Shown here: piece after piece, positions 9,005-18,042 of the stretch
Layout of the letters: the number at the start of each line of letters is the position of its first letter
Numbering within the stretch: position 1 is the first letter of the stretch
DNA from: JAKSCF01 sp028279945
Lineage (GTDB): Bacteria > Bacillota > Clostridia > Peptostreptococcales > JAAYPU01
Length of the DNA stretch: 64,000 nucleotides
Assembly: GCA_028279945.1 (NCBI GenBank)
Contig: JANQMT010000006.1
Coordinates: forward strand, 33,266-97,265
Direction of reading: 5' to 3'
Program-made: the position numbers and the translations under genes
The notes under the pieces: model-generated
Databases searched by the model: none
What the model was told of the DNA's origin: nothing
What the model saw: only the letters and a program-made list of their open reading frames with translations

Positions 9005-9826
9005 ATGAAGAAGAAAATTGCATTCACAACTTGTGTCCAGCTGGGTTTAAGTTGTATTGAAGAAATATATAGAATTGGCAGCAAACTAGAGCTTCTCATC
9101 ACATTGAAAGATGAAAAGGCTAAGAATAAGTCAGGAAGAATTTATCTTGATAAAATTGCAGAAAGAGATAATATACCTCTACTTAAAATTAATAACATCA
9201 ACGATCCAGAAGTTAGTGAAGCTCTAAGGAAGCATGAGATTGATTGGCTTTTCATTATTGGTTGGTCACAAATTGCAAAGAAAGAAGTTCTTGAGACACC
9301 TAAGAATGGTTGCATAGGAATGCATCCAACACTTCTACCTGTTGGTAGAGGAAGAGCAGCTATTCCTTGGGCTATTATCAAAGGATTTGATGAGACTGGT
9401 GTTACCATGTTCAAGCTTGCTGAAGGCGTAGATACTGGTGAAATTATCGGCCAAGGTGTTATTGCAGTTAATAAGAACACTACAGCGGCAGATCTTTATA
9501 AGAAGGTTGATGAGATGCATGTTGAGTTGATCTCAAAATATTGGGATGACATTGTGAATGATCGAGTAGCTCTTATAAAGCAAGATGAGTCTAAAGCTAC
9601 AGAGTGGCCAGCAAGAAAACCAGAAGATGGCGAGCTTTTAAATTTAATGACCATGGATGAAGCAGATAAACTGGTTAGAGCTGTCACACGTCCATATCCA
9701 GGAGTTTTTTATAATGATGACAATAAGACCATTAGAATCTGGTCAGCGAAGACTGATAAAAATGAAGGTGAAATAAAACTAAGCGATGGGTATTTAACAC
9801 CACTCGATTATGATATAGAGGGATAG
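9005..9826 (+). CDS. Formyltransferase-family protein, probable sugar N-formyltransferase (273 aa)
   Basis: The Fmt/ArnA-type catalytic core is visible as GMHPTLLPVGRGRAAIPWAI (His107) and GVDTG (Asp143). These enzymes move a formyl group from N10-formyltetrahydrofolate to an amine. The usual catalytic Asn two residues before the His (INxHP) is Gly105 here; this I-G-M-H-P variant may mark a subfamily rather than loss of function. It is shorter than methionyl-tRNA formyltransferase and its C-terminal part is a small non-tRNA-type domain. The neighbours are a PIG-L deacetylase and an initiating sugar transferase, so an amino-sugar substrate is likely. Confidence 0.8.
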   Translation: MKKKIAFTTCVQLGLSCIEEIYRIGSKLELLITLKDEKAKNKSGRIYLDKIAERDNIPLLKINNINDPEVSEALRKHEIDWLFIIGWSQIAKKEVLETPKNGCIGMHPTLLPVGRGRAAIPWAIIKGFDETGVTMFKLAEGVDTGEIIGQGVIAVNKNTTAADLYKKVDEMHVELISKYWDDIVNDRVALIKQDESKATEWPARKPEDGELLNLMTMDEADKLVRAVTRPYPGVFYNDDNKTIRIWSAKTDKNEGEIKLSDGYLTPLDYDIEG

Positions 9827-9827
9827 T

Positions 9828-10448
9828 ATGCAGAAGGCAATTAAAAGGTTAATAGATATCACTCTTTCTTTAATAGTACTAATAGTATTTTTGCCTGTAT
9901 GGGTTACTGTTGTAATTCTCATTAAAGTAACTTCAAAAGGACCTATTTTCTTTTTGCAAAATAGACCTGGGCAGCACAAGAAGATCTTTAAAGTATATAA
10001 GTTTAGAACAATGAAGCCAGGTTCAGAGAAGATGGTTAAGGGTCAAGAAGTTTTGAAGGATGATAACCGAATTACATCCATAGGTAAGTTCTTAAGGAGA
10101 AGTAAAATTGATGAGATCCCGCAGATTCTAAATGTACTCAAAGGAGAAATGAGTCTTGTTGGCCCAAGACCAGAGAGAATAGCTTCTCTTGAAGAATATG
10201 ATGATGAGGTTTCAAAAAGACTCAACATGAAGCCAGGTATGACTGGACTTGCCCAGGTGAGTGGTAATATTTATCTGGATCTTCAGGATAGGTATAAGTT
10301 TGATGTTTTTTATGTGGAACATTACAGTTTATGGCTAGATATAAAGATTATCTTTAGAACAGTTGGTGTAGTATTGTTTGGTGAAGACAGATATGTAGAC
10401 AATTGTTTAGTTGAATTAAATTCTGCTCAGAGAGGTACATCAATATGA
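9828..10448 (+). CDS. Initiating sugar-phosphate transferase, PglC/WecP type (206 aa)
   Basis: One N-terminal membrane hairpin (KRLIDITLSLIVLIVFLPVW) precedes the bacterial sugar transferase domain. Key motifs are YKFRTMKPGS, RRSKIDEIPQILNVLKGEMS, LVGPRPE and KPGMTGLAQVSG. At 206 residues it is the short monotopic form, like PglC. It transfers a phospho-sugar from a UDP-sugar to undecaprenyl phosphate on the inner membrane face and so starts the repeat unit. The start lies 1 nt after the previous stop and it overlaps the next gene by 4 nt (ATGA), showing a tight operon. A QuiNAc- or FucNAc-type donor made by the neighbouring dehydratase and reductase is inferred. Confidence 0.9.
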   Translation: MQKAIKRLIDITLSLIVLIVFLPVWVTVVILIKVTSKGPIFFLQNRPGQHKKIFKVYKFRTMKPGSEKMVKGQEVLKDDNRITSIGKFLRRSKIDEIPQILNVLKGEMSLVGPRPERIASLEEYDDEVSKRLNMKPGMTGLAQVSGNIYLDLQDRYKFDVFYVEHYSLWLDIKIIFRTVGVVLFGEDRYVDNCLVELNSAQRGTSI

Positions 10449-11311
10449 AAAGAATTCTAATAACTGGAGTAGGAAGTTACATAGGTACTTCATTTGAGAA
10501 TTGGCTTTGCCAGTGGCCTGAGAAGTATAAAGTGGAGACTATTATTGTACGTGGTGATGAGTGGAAAAATGGAGACTTTGGCACATATGACTCTATTTTT
10601 CATGTTGCAGGTATAGCTCATGTGGATGCCAAAGCTGAAATGGAAGAGGTCTATTATCAAGTAAATAGAGATCTAACAATAGAGGTGGCAAAGAAAGCTA
10701 AAGCTGATGGTGTTAAACAGTTTATTTTTATGAGCAGTATTATTGTCTACGGTGATAGTAGTGAGATAGGAAAGAAAAGAGTTATTACAAAAGACACTGT
10801 ACCTACGCCAGCGAATTTCTATGGAAATAGTAAGCTTACTGCTGAGCAGGGAATTATCCCTTTAGAATCTGAAAAATTCAAAGTTGCTATATTGAGACCG
10901 CCAATGATTTATGGTAAAGGATCAAGAGGGAATTATCCTAAATTGGCTAAATTGGCTCAAGAGATTCCTGTTTTCCCGGATATTGAAAATGAACGCAGTA
11001 TGCTTCATGTTGACAATCTGTGCGAATTTGTTCGTTTGGCAATTGATAATGAAGACTCAGGAATATTTTTCCCTCAGAATAAAGAGTTTGTGAGAACCAG
11101 TGAAATGGTTTATTTGATAGGTGAAGTTTATGGCAAAAATATTAAACTCACCAAACTATTTAATCCTACAATAAGAGTTTTAGCAAGGAAGATAGGATTA
11201 ATAAATAAGGTATTTGGTAATTTGGTTTATGAGAAGTCTATGAGTGACTACGATAAGGCGAATTATCGAATAAGATCATTTGAAGAATCTATAGAGTTGA
11301 CGGAGAAATAA
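10445..11311 (+). CDS. NAD-dependent epimerase/reductase of the sugar-nucleotide SDR family (288 aa)
   Basis: The N-terminal Rossmann motif is TGVGSYIG at residues 7-14. The active site reads SSIIVYGDSS then FYGNSK, giving the SDR YxxxK pair. Family members are UDP-sugar 4-epimerases or 4-keto reductases; WbpV-like members reduce UDP-4-keto-6-deoxy-GlcNAc. Pairing with the CapD/WbpM-like dehydratase at 6083 makes UDP-QuiNAc or UDP-FucNAc formation the best guess. It begins within the last codons of the initiating transferase gene. Confidence 0.82.
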   Translation: MKRILITGVGSYIGTSFENWLCQWPEKYKVETIIVRGDEWKNGDFGTYDSIFHVAGIAHVDAKAEMEEVYYQVNRDLTIEVAKKAKADGVKQFIFMSSIIVYGDSSEIGKKRVITKDTVPTPANFYGNSKLTAEQGIIPLESEKFKVAILRPPMIYGKGSRGNYPKLAKLAQEIPVFPDIENERSMLHVDNLCEFVRLAIDNEDSGIFFPQNKEFVRTSEMVYLIGEVYGKNIKLTKLFNPTIRVLARKIGLINKVFGNLVYEKSMSDYDKANYRIRSFEESIELTEK

Positions 11312-11332
11312 TTAGGAAGGGTGGATAAAAGC

Positions 11333-12565
11333 TTGAAAAAACACATATTAGTAATCGCGCAATATTTCTACCCTGAGCAGTTCCGTATCAATGATATATG
11401 TACTGAGTGGGTGAAGAGAGGATACAAAGTAACGGTAGTTACGGGCATTCCAAACTACCCTCAAGGCAAATATTATGATGGGTATGGGCTCTTCAAGAAA
11501 AGAAAAGAAACCTATAATGGTATGGATATCATAAGAATCCCTCTCATTCCAAGAGGAAACAATACAATTATGTTAGCTCTTAATTATTTGTCATTTGTTG
11601 TGTCAGGGTTCTTTTGGAAGGCATTTACAAAGATTAAAGCTGATTATGTATTTATATTTGAAGTGTCACCAATGACACAAGCACTTCCTGGTGTTTGGTA
11701 TGCAAAGAAGAGGAAGATTCCATGTTACCTATATGTTCAAGACCTATGGCCAGAGAATGTTAAAATTATTACTGGAATAACAAATAAGAGTTTTATCGGT
11801 ACTATTGGTAAAATGGTGGATTACATATATAGGGGATGTACTATGATATTTACAACGTCAGAGAGTTATATTCAGTCTATACATGACCGAGGTGTTCCGC
11901 TTAACAAAATTGAGTACTGGCCACAGTACGCCGAAGATTTCTATGTCCATCTTGAAGAATATGATATTGATGAGATATCAAAGGATAATTCATTCAATGT
12001 TATTTTTGCAGGTAATATTGGGTTTTCTCAGGGATTAGATGTTTTACCTGAAGCAGCTGAGATTATACAAACAAGATTTGACAAAAAGATAAGATTCAAC
12101 ATCGTTGGAGATGGCAGATATAAAAATGAACTTGTAAACAAAGTAAATTCAAAAGGGTTAAATGACATGTTTAATTTTATTCCAAACCAACCGGCAACTA
12201 GAATACCGGAGTTTATGGCTGCTAGTGATGTTGCCTTTCTTAGTTTGACGGATAGCCCCTTATTTGCAATGACTATACCGGCTAAGCTTCAATCTTATAT
12301 GGCTTGTGGAATTCCAAACATTGCATCTGCAACTGGTGAAACAGCAAAGATTATCAAGGAATCTAATTCGGGTTTATGTGGGAGACCAGGGAATGCAGAA
12401 GAGCTTGCTGATAACATAATTAATCTAGCGAGCAAGTCAAAAGAAGAGCTTATGCAATTAGGGGATAATGCTCGGAAGTATTATGAAGAAAACTTTAATA
12501 AACAAGCCCTATTAAATAGAATGGATCTTCATTTTGGACATAGAGCAGCATTGGAGGATAAATAA
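11333..12565 (+). CDS. Family 4 glycosyltransferase, WbuB-like, possible L-FucNAc transferase
   Basis: TTG at 11333 is preferred because AGGAAGG (11314-11320) then has normal spacing; a GTG at 11321 directly abuts that site. The protein is about 410 residues with the GT-B layout: HILVIAQYFYPEQFRINDI at the N-terminus, VQDLWPEN in the middle and a C-terminal donor-binding region IFAGNIGFSQGLDVL to MACGIPNIASATGETA. WbuB-type enzymes transfer L-FucNAc and are often encoded next to the UDP-L-FucNAc genes, as here, where capE follows directly. The sugar specificity is therefore inferred from context. Confidence 0.85.
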   Translation: MKKHILVIAQYFYPEQFRINDICTEWVKRGYKVTVVTGIPNYPQGKYYDGYGLFKKRKETYNGMDIIRIPLIPRGNNTIMLALNYLSFVVSGFFWKAFTKIKADYVFIFEVSPMTQALPGVWYAKKRKIPCYLYVQDLWPENVKIITGITNKSFIGTIGKMVDYIYRGCTMIFTTSESYIQSIHDRGVPLNKIEYWPQYAEDFYVHLEEYDIDEISKDNSFNVIFAGNIGFSQGLDVLPEAAEIIQTRFDKKIRFNIVGDGRYKNELVNKVNSKGLNDMFNFIPNQPATRIPEFMAASDVAFLSLTDSPLFAMTIPAKLQSYMACGIPNIASATGETAKIIKESNSGLCGRPGNAEELADNIINLASKSKEELMQLGDNARKYYEENFNKQALLNRMDLHFGHRAALEDK

Positions 12566-13620
12566 TGTTTAAGGACAAAACTTTGTTAATAACAGGTGGA
12601 ACCGGATCTTTTGGAAATGCAGTTATGAAAAAATTTCTAGATACAGATATTAAAGAAATCCGGATTTTTTCTCGTGATGAGAAGAAACAGGATGATATGA
12701 GAAAACTCTATAAGAACGATAAATTAAAGTTTTATATAGGAGATGTTAGGGATCTTTCTAGTATTAAAAACGCAATGTATGGAGTAGATTATATCTTTCA
12801 TGCGGCTGCTCTTAAGCAAGTACCATCTTGCGAGTTTTTTCCATTAGAGGCAGTAAAGACGAATGTATTAGGAACTGATAATGTCCTTACTGGGGCAATT
12901 GAGATGGGCGTTAAAAAAGTTATTTGTCTTTCTACAGATAAAGCTGCTTATCCGATTAACGCTATGGGAATATCCAAAGCTATGATGGAAAAAGTGTTTG
13001 TTGCAAAAGCAAAGACTATAGATCCTGAAAGAACACTTATCTGCGGTACAAGATATGGCAACGTGATGGTATCTAGAGGGTCTGTAGTACCTTTGTTTAT
13101 TGAGCAAATAAAAAGAGGACAACCTTTGACGGTAACAGACCCAAATATGACAAGATTTCTTATGAGTTTAGAAGAAGCTGTTGAACTTGTTGTGTTTGCA
13201 TTTAAAAATGCAGAAGCCGGAGATATTATGGTGCAAAAATCGCCTGCATCTACTATTGGTGATTTGGCTCAAGCAGTTAAGGAATTGTTTAATGCAGAGA
13301 ATGAAATCAAGATTATTGGCACACGTCACGGAGAGAAACGATATGAGACCCTTCTTACTAAAGAAGAATACGTAGTAGCAGAAGATATGAGCGGGTTCTT
13401 TAGAGTGCCAGCAGATAATAGAGAACTTAACTATGATAAATATTTTATAGAAGGAGATTATAAACTATCTTCTGAGGACGAGTATAACTCTGATAATACA
13501 GAAAGACTTAATATAGAACAGATAAAAGAAAAACTGATATCACTTGACTATGTCAGAAAGAAGTTGATAGATATGGCTGTTATTGATGAAGTGGCTGCTA
13601 CTACTGACGTGACTAAATAA
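12565..13620 (+). CDS. capE: UDP-GlcNAc 4,6-dehydratase/5-epimerase CapE/FnlA (351 aa)
   Basis: The start LLITGGTGSFGNAVMKKFL is the family Rossmann motif, followed by IFSRDEKKQDDMRKLY. The active site is CLSTDKAAYPINAMGISKAM with Met in the tyrosine position and Lys after it. CapE converts UDP-GlcNAc to the UDP-2-acetamido-2,6-dideoxy-L-arabino-4-hexulose, the first step to UDP-L-FucNAc. Length and motifs are standard. It overlaps the upstream gene by one base and is followed by capF and capG in pathway order. Confidence 0.93.
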   Translation: MFKDKTLLITGGTGSFGNAVMKKFLDTDIKEIRIFSRDEKKQDDMRKLYKNDKLKFYIGDVRDLSSIKNAMYGVDYIFHAAALKQVPSCEFFPLEAVKTNVLGTDNVLTGAIEMGVKKVICLSTDKAAYPINAMGISKAMMEKVFVAKAKTIDPERTLICGTRYGNVMVSRGSVVPLFIEQIKRGQPLTVTDPNMTRFLMSLEEAVELVVFAFKNAEAGDIMVQKSPASTIGDLAQAVKELFNAENEIKIIGTRHGEKRYETLLTKEEYVVAEDMSGFFRVPADNRELNYDKYFIEGDYKLSSEDEYNSDNTERLNIEQIKEKLISLDYVRKKLIDMAVIDEVAATTDVTK

Positions 13621-13648
13621 GTAAAAAGTGGAAAGGCTGAAATAAATA

Positions 13649-14806
13649 ATGAAGATACTTGTTACAGGAGCGAAGGGTTTCGTAGGTAGAAACCTTATAG
13701 CTGAACTCAAAAACAAAGGACTTAAAGATATATATGAATTTGATATAGATACAGATAAAGCCTTACTAGACAGATATACAAAAGAATGTCAGTTTGTATT
13801 TCATCTTGCTGGTGTAAATCGACCTACAAATGAGAAAGAGTTTATGGAAGGAAATTTTGGTTTCACTTCAGAGCTGATAACTTTACTTAAAAAGCATAAT
13901 AATAAGACATCTGTGCTTATAACATCTTCTATTCAAGCAGAACTAAATAACAGTTATGGTAAAAGTAAAAAGGCAGGAGAAGATTTATTATTTAATTATA
14001 GTAAAGAAACTGGTGCAAAGGTTTACATCTATAGATTACCTAATTTATTTGGTAAATGGAGTAGACCAAATTACAATACTGTTGTAGCAACATTTTGTTA
14101 CAATATAGCAAGAAATTTAGATATACAAATTAATAATCCTGATGCAGATTTATGTCTTTGCTATATAGATGATGTAATAAAAGAATTTATAAATGCATTA
14201 GAAGGAAACCCAACAAAAAAAGAGAATTACTGTATAGTTCCTAAATCTTATTATATAAAACTTGGGGAATTAGCAGAGAAAATAAAAAGCTTTAAAGATA
14301 ACAGAAAAGACTTAAGTATTTCAGATATGAAGAATGAAATCACTAAGAAGCTGTATAGTACATATTTAAGTTTCTTACCAGAAGATGACTTTGCATATGA
14401 TCTTAAAATGAATGTAGATCATAGAGGATCTTTTACAGAATTTATTAGAACAATTGAAAGAGGTCAAGTATCTATAAATATATCAAAGCCAGGAATTACA
14501 AAAGGTAATCACTGGCATCATACAAAAAATGAAAAGTTCTTGGTGGTTAGTGGAGAAGGACTTATTAGATTTAGGAGAATAGATAAAAATGAAATAATTG
14601 AGTATAGAGTAAGTGGAGATAAATTACAAGTAGTTGACATACCTACCGGATATACCCACTCCATAGTTAATGTTGGAGAAAAAGATCTTGTAACGGTTAT
14701 ATGGGCTAATGAAATATTTAACCCTAAAGAGCCAGATACTTTTTATATGGAGGTTGTTGAGAATGACAAGATTAAAAGTTATGACTATTATAGGTACTCG
14801 TCCTGA
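13649..14806 (+). CDS. capF: Bifunctional UDP-L-FucNAc pathway enzyme CapF/FnlB (385 aa)
   Basis: The N-terminal SDR domain starts MKILVTGAKGFVGRNLIAEL. The C-terminal cupin domain (from about residue 250) contains GNHWHHTKNEKFLVVSGEG, whose histidines bind metal. CapF epimerises C-3 in the cupin and reduces C-4 in the SDR domain using NADPH, giving UDP-2-acetamido-2,6-dideoxy-L-talose. The SDR active-site Tyr-Lys is read in the NSYGKSKKAGE stretch. It overlaps capG by 44 nt. Confidence 0.92.
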   Translation: MKILVTGAKGFVGRNLIAELKNKGLKDIYEFDIDTDKALLDRYTKECQFVFHLAGVNRPTNEKEFMEGNFGFTSELITLLKKHNNKTSVLITSSIQAELNNSYGKSKKAGEDLLFNYSKETGAKVYIYRLPNLFGKWSRPNYNTVVATFCYNIARNLDIQINNPDADLCLCYIDDVIKEFINALEGNPTKKENYCIVPKSYYIKLGELAEKIKSFKDNRKDLSISDMKNEITKKLYSTYLSFLPEDDFAYDLKMNVDHRGSFTEFIRTIERGQVSINISKPGITKGNHWHHTKNEKFLVVSGEGLIRFRRIDKNEIIEYRVSGDKLQVVDIPTGYTHSIVNVGEKDLVTVIWANEIFNPKEPDTFYMEVVENDKIKSYDYYRYSS

Positions 14807-15887
14807 AATTATAAGATTATCAGCTGTTATTAATAAACTAGACTTATCAGAAGCAGTTGAGCATGTTCTTGTACATACAGGCCAAAATTACGATTATGAG
14901 TTAAATGAAGTGTTTTTTAAAGATTTTAATTTAAGAAAACCAGATTATTTTCTTAATGCTGCCACTAGAAAAGCAGTAGAGACAATAGGTAATATTCTTA
15001 TTAACATAGACCCTATTTTGGAAAAAGTAAAACCAGATGCTTTCTTGGTACTTGGAGATACTAATAGTTGCCTATGCGCTATAGCAGCTAAGAGAAGGCA
15101 TATACCTATATTCCACATGGAAGCAGGTAACAGATGTTTTGATCAACGAGTACCTGAAGAAACTAATAGAAAAATTGTAGATCACATTGCAGATATTAAT
15201 TTAACTTATAGTGATATAGCTAGAGAGTATCTATTAAGAGAAGGTCTTCCGGCAGATCAAGTAATAAAAACAGGTAGTCCAATGTTTGAGGTTCTATATT
15301 CCAGTAAAGATGATATTAAAAAATCAGATGTGCTTAAAAGATTAGATTTAATAGAAGAACAATATTTTGTAGTATCAGCTCATAGAGAAGAGAACATTAA
15401 TTCAGAAGTGAACTTTTTAGATTTAGTCGAGAGTTTAAATGCAATAGCTGAAAAATACAAAATTCCTGTAATAATGAGTACACATCCTAGGACTAGAAAA
15501 ATGATTGAAGATAAAGGAGTAGAATTTAATCCACTTATACAAACTATGAAACCACTTGGATTTAATGATTATGTAAAACTTCAAATAAAAGCTAAAGCTG
15601 TACTTAGTGACAGTGGCACAATTAGTGAAGAATCATCTATTCTTGGATTTAAAGCACTTAATATCAGACAAGCACATGAAAGACCTGAAGCGATGGAAGA
15701 AGCATCAGTTATGATGGTAGGGCTTAAGAAAGAAAGAATCCTTCAGGGGCTTGAAGTGTTAGAAACTCAAGAGAAAAATACATTAAGATTGGTAGCAGAT
15801 TATAGTATGCTAAATGTATCTGATAAAGTGCTGAGGATTATTTTATCTTATACAGATTATGTAAATAGAGTGGTTTGGGGGAAATAG
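14763..15887 (+). CDS. capG: UDP-GlcNAc 2-epimerase-like CapG/FnlC (374 aa)
   Basis: ATG at 14763 is chosen because GGAGG lies at 14749-14753 and because it gives the usual WecB-like start TRLKVMTIIGTRPEI; an upstream in-frame ATG at 14709 would be deeper inside capF without a site. Family motifs are HTGQNYDYEL, LGDTNS, HMEAGNR, VPEETNRKI, SAHREEN and SDSGTISEES. CapG performs the C-2 epimerisation that completes UDP-N-acetyl-L-fucosamine. The three genes capE-capF-capG form a complete pathway. Confidence 0.92.
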   Translation: MTRLKVMTIIGTRPEIIRLSAVINKLDLSEAVEHVLVHTGQNYDYELNEVFFKDFNLRKPDYFLNAATRKAVETIGNILINIDPILEKVKPDAFLVLGDTNSCLCAIAAKRRHIPIFHMEAGNRCFDQRVPEETNRKIVDHIADINLTYSDIAREYLLREGLPADQVIKTGSPMFEVLYSSKDDIKKSDVLKRLDLIEEQYFVVSAHREENINSEVNFLDLVESLNAIAEKYKIPVIMSTHPRTRKMIEDKGVEFNPLIQTMKPLGFNDYVKLQIKAKAVLSDSGTISEESSILGFKALNIRQAHERPEAMEEASVMMVGLKKERILQGLEVLETQEKNTLRLVADYSMLNVSDKVLRIILSYTDYVNRVVWGK

Positions 15888-15890
15888 CAA

Positions 15891-17282
15891 TTGAACGTAT
15901 TGTTTATACAAGGAAATAAATTTAAATATAATAATACAATTTATGAATTAGACGATATGTTTAGTGCTCACTTATTTGAAGAATGCAATGAGATAGCTGA
16001 ACAATACGATGCTGAAATATGGGTTGTTAATGAAGTGTTTTTAAATCGAGTGCTACCATATAAAGCAATAGAACTCTTTTTATCTGGATTTGATATAAAA
16101 ATCATTAAGCTTGAAAATCCTGATCATAGACTAGTACCACTGATTTTAGATTTCGCAGAGAATAAAAGAATTACAGTAAAAGGAACCCCTTATTTTTATA
16201 AGATGAAAAATGTGTTAGGTGGTCAAATTAATTTAATGCTATCATCGATTTATTTGATTTTTAAAATGATAAAAATCCCTCATACATCAGAAACCAGTTC
16301 TAACAAAGAAAAAATATCTTTAATACGAACTCCTGCATCTAAGAAAAAGCTTGCTTTTTTAAATGACATTGATTTTAGATATGAAGGTTTTAATGATAAG
16401 AATTCTGTTTATAATTGTTTCAGCAAAAGTAAAAGAGTATATTGGGTTGCAAAATCCTGGATAACTTCTTACAAAGAAATGAAAAAGTATAGTAATTATA
16501 TACAAAATATCATTGGGTCTTATAGCTCAGCCAATGCTTATAAATATTATGGTAAAAGAGTTGTACATACTGTTTTATACTCAATAATTATTGGTAAATT
16601 TTTTGCTAATAATGTAGGTAAGAAATTCTACACAGGAAATAACTTAGACCGATTTGCTTTAATAGAAGAAAAAACTGCAAGAAAATATAATATTGTTACT
16701 GTTTGTATACCACATGGGTTAGAGTACGGATTTAAATTTCCACATTGTTTCATTGGAGACGAGTTTTATACAACTAGTTTTAATGCTTCAGTGCATCTTA
16801 ATAAATTATATAATACGACGAAGTTTATTTACAGTCAGGACATAGCTTCAAATATGTTCTCAGTGAATTGTGAAAATAAGAAAAGTGTGAGAAATATTAT
16901 ATTTTTTACAGAACCGAGAGAAGTTGAAGTAAATTTCAAAATTATAGAAGAATTAATTCCTCTACTCAACTCTAAGAAGCTCCAATTGTTTATTAAGCTA
17001 CATCCAAAAGACAAGAAATTGGATTATGAAAAGTATTCAGAAGATATAAAGTTTATTGATTACTTTAATGCATCCGTAACAGAGAATATATGCATTTCAA
17101 GGAAATCTACAACTTTATTAGAAGCTGTCTACAACAATTCAGATGCTGCTGCGATTTTGATAAACAAGAAGGATAAAGTAATATTTAATACCTTCCCGTC
17201 TTTACAAGACAAAAGAATAAGAGCATTCAATTCGGTGGATAAATTATATGAATGGATTTTAGAAAAGACAAAAATAAATTAG
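15891..17282 (+). CDS. Unassigned protein, possible GT-B/polysialyltransferase-like glycosyltransferase (463 aa)
   Basis: The start is TTG at 15891 with GGGGGAAA upstream. No family could be named with certainty. Visible features are IPHGLEYGFKFPHCF near residue 278, a possible acceptor or phosphate loop, and LFIKLHPKDKK near 364, the KLHP motif common in GT-B enzymes such as Kdo or polysialic acid transferases and glycerophosphotransferases. The end reads ISRKSTTLLEAVYNNS, matching the donor-site Ser-Thr-x-x-x-E pattern of that fold. It sits between capG and kdsB; a role in transferring a CMP-activated ulosonic acid is inferred from that neighbour. Confidence 0.55.
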   Translation: MNVLFIQGNKFKYNNTIYELDDMFSAHLFEECNEIAEQYDAEIWVVNEVFLNRVLPYKAIELFLSGFDIKIIKLENPDHRLVPLILDFAENKRITVKGTPYFYKMKNVLGGQINLMLSSIYLIFKMIKIPHTSETSSNKEKISLIRTPASKKKLAFLNDIDFRYEGFNDKNSVYNCFSKSKRVYWVAKSWITSYKEMKKYSNYIQNIIGSYSSANAYKYYGKRVVHTVLYSIIIGKFFANNVGKKFYTGNNLDRFALIEEKTARKYNIVTVCIPHGLEYGFKFPHCFIGDEFYTTSFNASVHLNKLYNTTKFIYSQDIASNMFSVNCENKKSVRNIIFFTEPREVEVNFKIIEELIPLLNSKKLQLFIKLHPKDKKLDYEKYSEDIKFIDYFNASVTENICISRKSTTLLEAVYNNSDAAAILINKKDKVIFNTFPSLQDKRIRAFNSVDKLYEWILEKTKIN

Positions 17283-17295
17283 GAGGTTTTGACAA

Positions 17296-18042
17296 ATGAA
17301 AATTATAGGAGTAATCCCGGCACGTTATAAATCAAGTAGATTTGAAGGAAAGCCGTTAGCAGAAATAAGTGGTAAGCCAATGATCTGGTGGGTCTATCAA
17401 CTAGCTATTAAAGTTAAAGAATTTGAAGCTGTTTACGTCGCTACTGAAGATGATAGGATAAAAATTGCTTGTGAAGAACTTGGGATCAATGTAATAATGA
17501 CCTCTGATGTGCATAAAACAGGAACTGATCGTATAGGTGAAGTTGCTAAAAAGGTTAAGGCAGATTTATATGTAAACATTCAGGGAGATGAACCGATGAT
17601 CGAGCCTGAAACAATTGTTGAAGCAATTAAACCATTTTATGAAAACAAGGAACTTCAGGTTTCTAATTTAATGACAGTTATCAAGGATCCTGTTGACGTA
17701 GTGAATTTTACAGTGCCAAAAGTGATAACGAATAAAGATGGCATTGGGATTTACCTTACAAGAAGTGCTGCGCCATATCCCAAAGGAAGTATCGATTATT
17801 CTTATTATAAGCAAGTATGCGTATATGGCTTTACTCCTAAGGCATTAGAGTTTTATTGTAGTAATCCTAGAGGGAAAGTAGAAAGCATTGAAGATATTGA
17901 AATATTGAGGTTTATCGAAAGTGGCTATAAAGTTCAATTTATAGAAGTTGATTCAGACACTGTAGCTGTTGACACTCCTAATGATTTAGAAAAAGTAAGA
18001 AAAATAATGAAAGAAATCAAAGGAGATGGTGCTAATGAATAA
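17296..18042 (+). CDS. kdsB: CMP-ulosonate synthetase, KdsB family (248 aa)
   Basis: The sequence begins IIGVIPARYKSSRFEGKPLA, the nucleotide-binding signature of 3-deoxy-manno-octulosonate cytidylyltransferase. Further motifs are VATEDDRI, TGTDRIGEV, NIQGDEPMI and DTPNDLEKV. KdsB couples CTP to Kdo, giving CMP-Kdo. Kdo is a lipopolysaccharide sugar, so its presence with SLH proteins in a Gram-positive genome is unusual; here it more likely activates a ulosonic acid for the capsule. TAGGAGG precedes the ATG, and the stop overlaps the next start by 8 nt. Confidence 0.9.
   Translation: MKIIGVIPARYKSSRFEGKPLAEISGKPMIWWVYQLAIKVKEFEAVYVATEDDRIKIACEELGINVIMTSDVHKTGTDRIGEVAKKVKADLYVNIQGDEPMIEPETIVEAIKPFYENKELQVSNLMTVIKDPVDVVNFTVPKVITNKDGIGIYLTRSAAPYPKGSIDYSYYKQVCVYGFTPKALEFYCSNPRGKVESIEDIEILRFIESGYKVQFIEVDSDTVAVDTPNDLEKVRKIMKEIKGDGANE

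Noticed and set aside
17296..18042. kdsB as evidence for a Gram-negative host
   Set aside because: SLH proteins, the LexA box type, start-codon use and the tig-clpP-clpX-lon-ysxC order all point to a Firmicute; kdsB is better seen as part of a glycan cassette.
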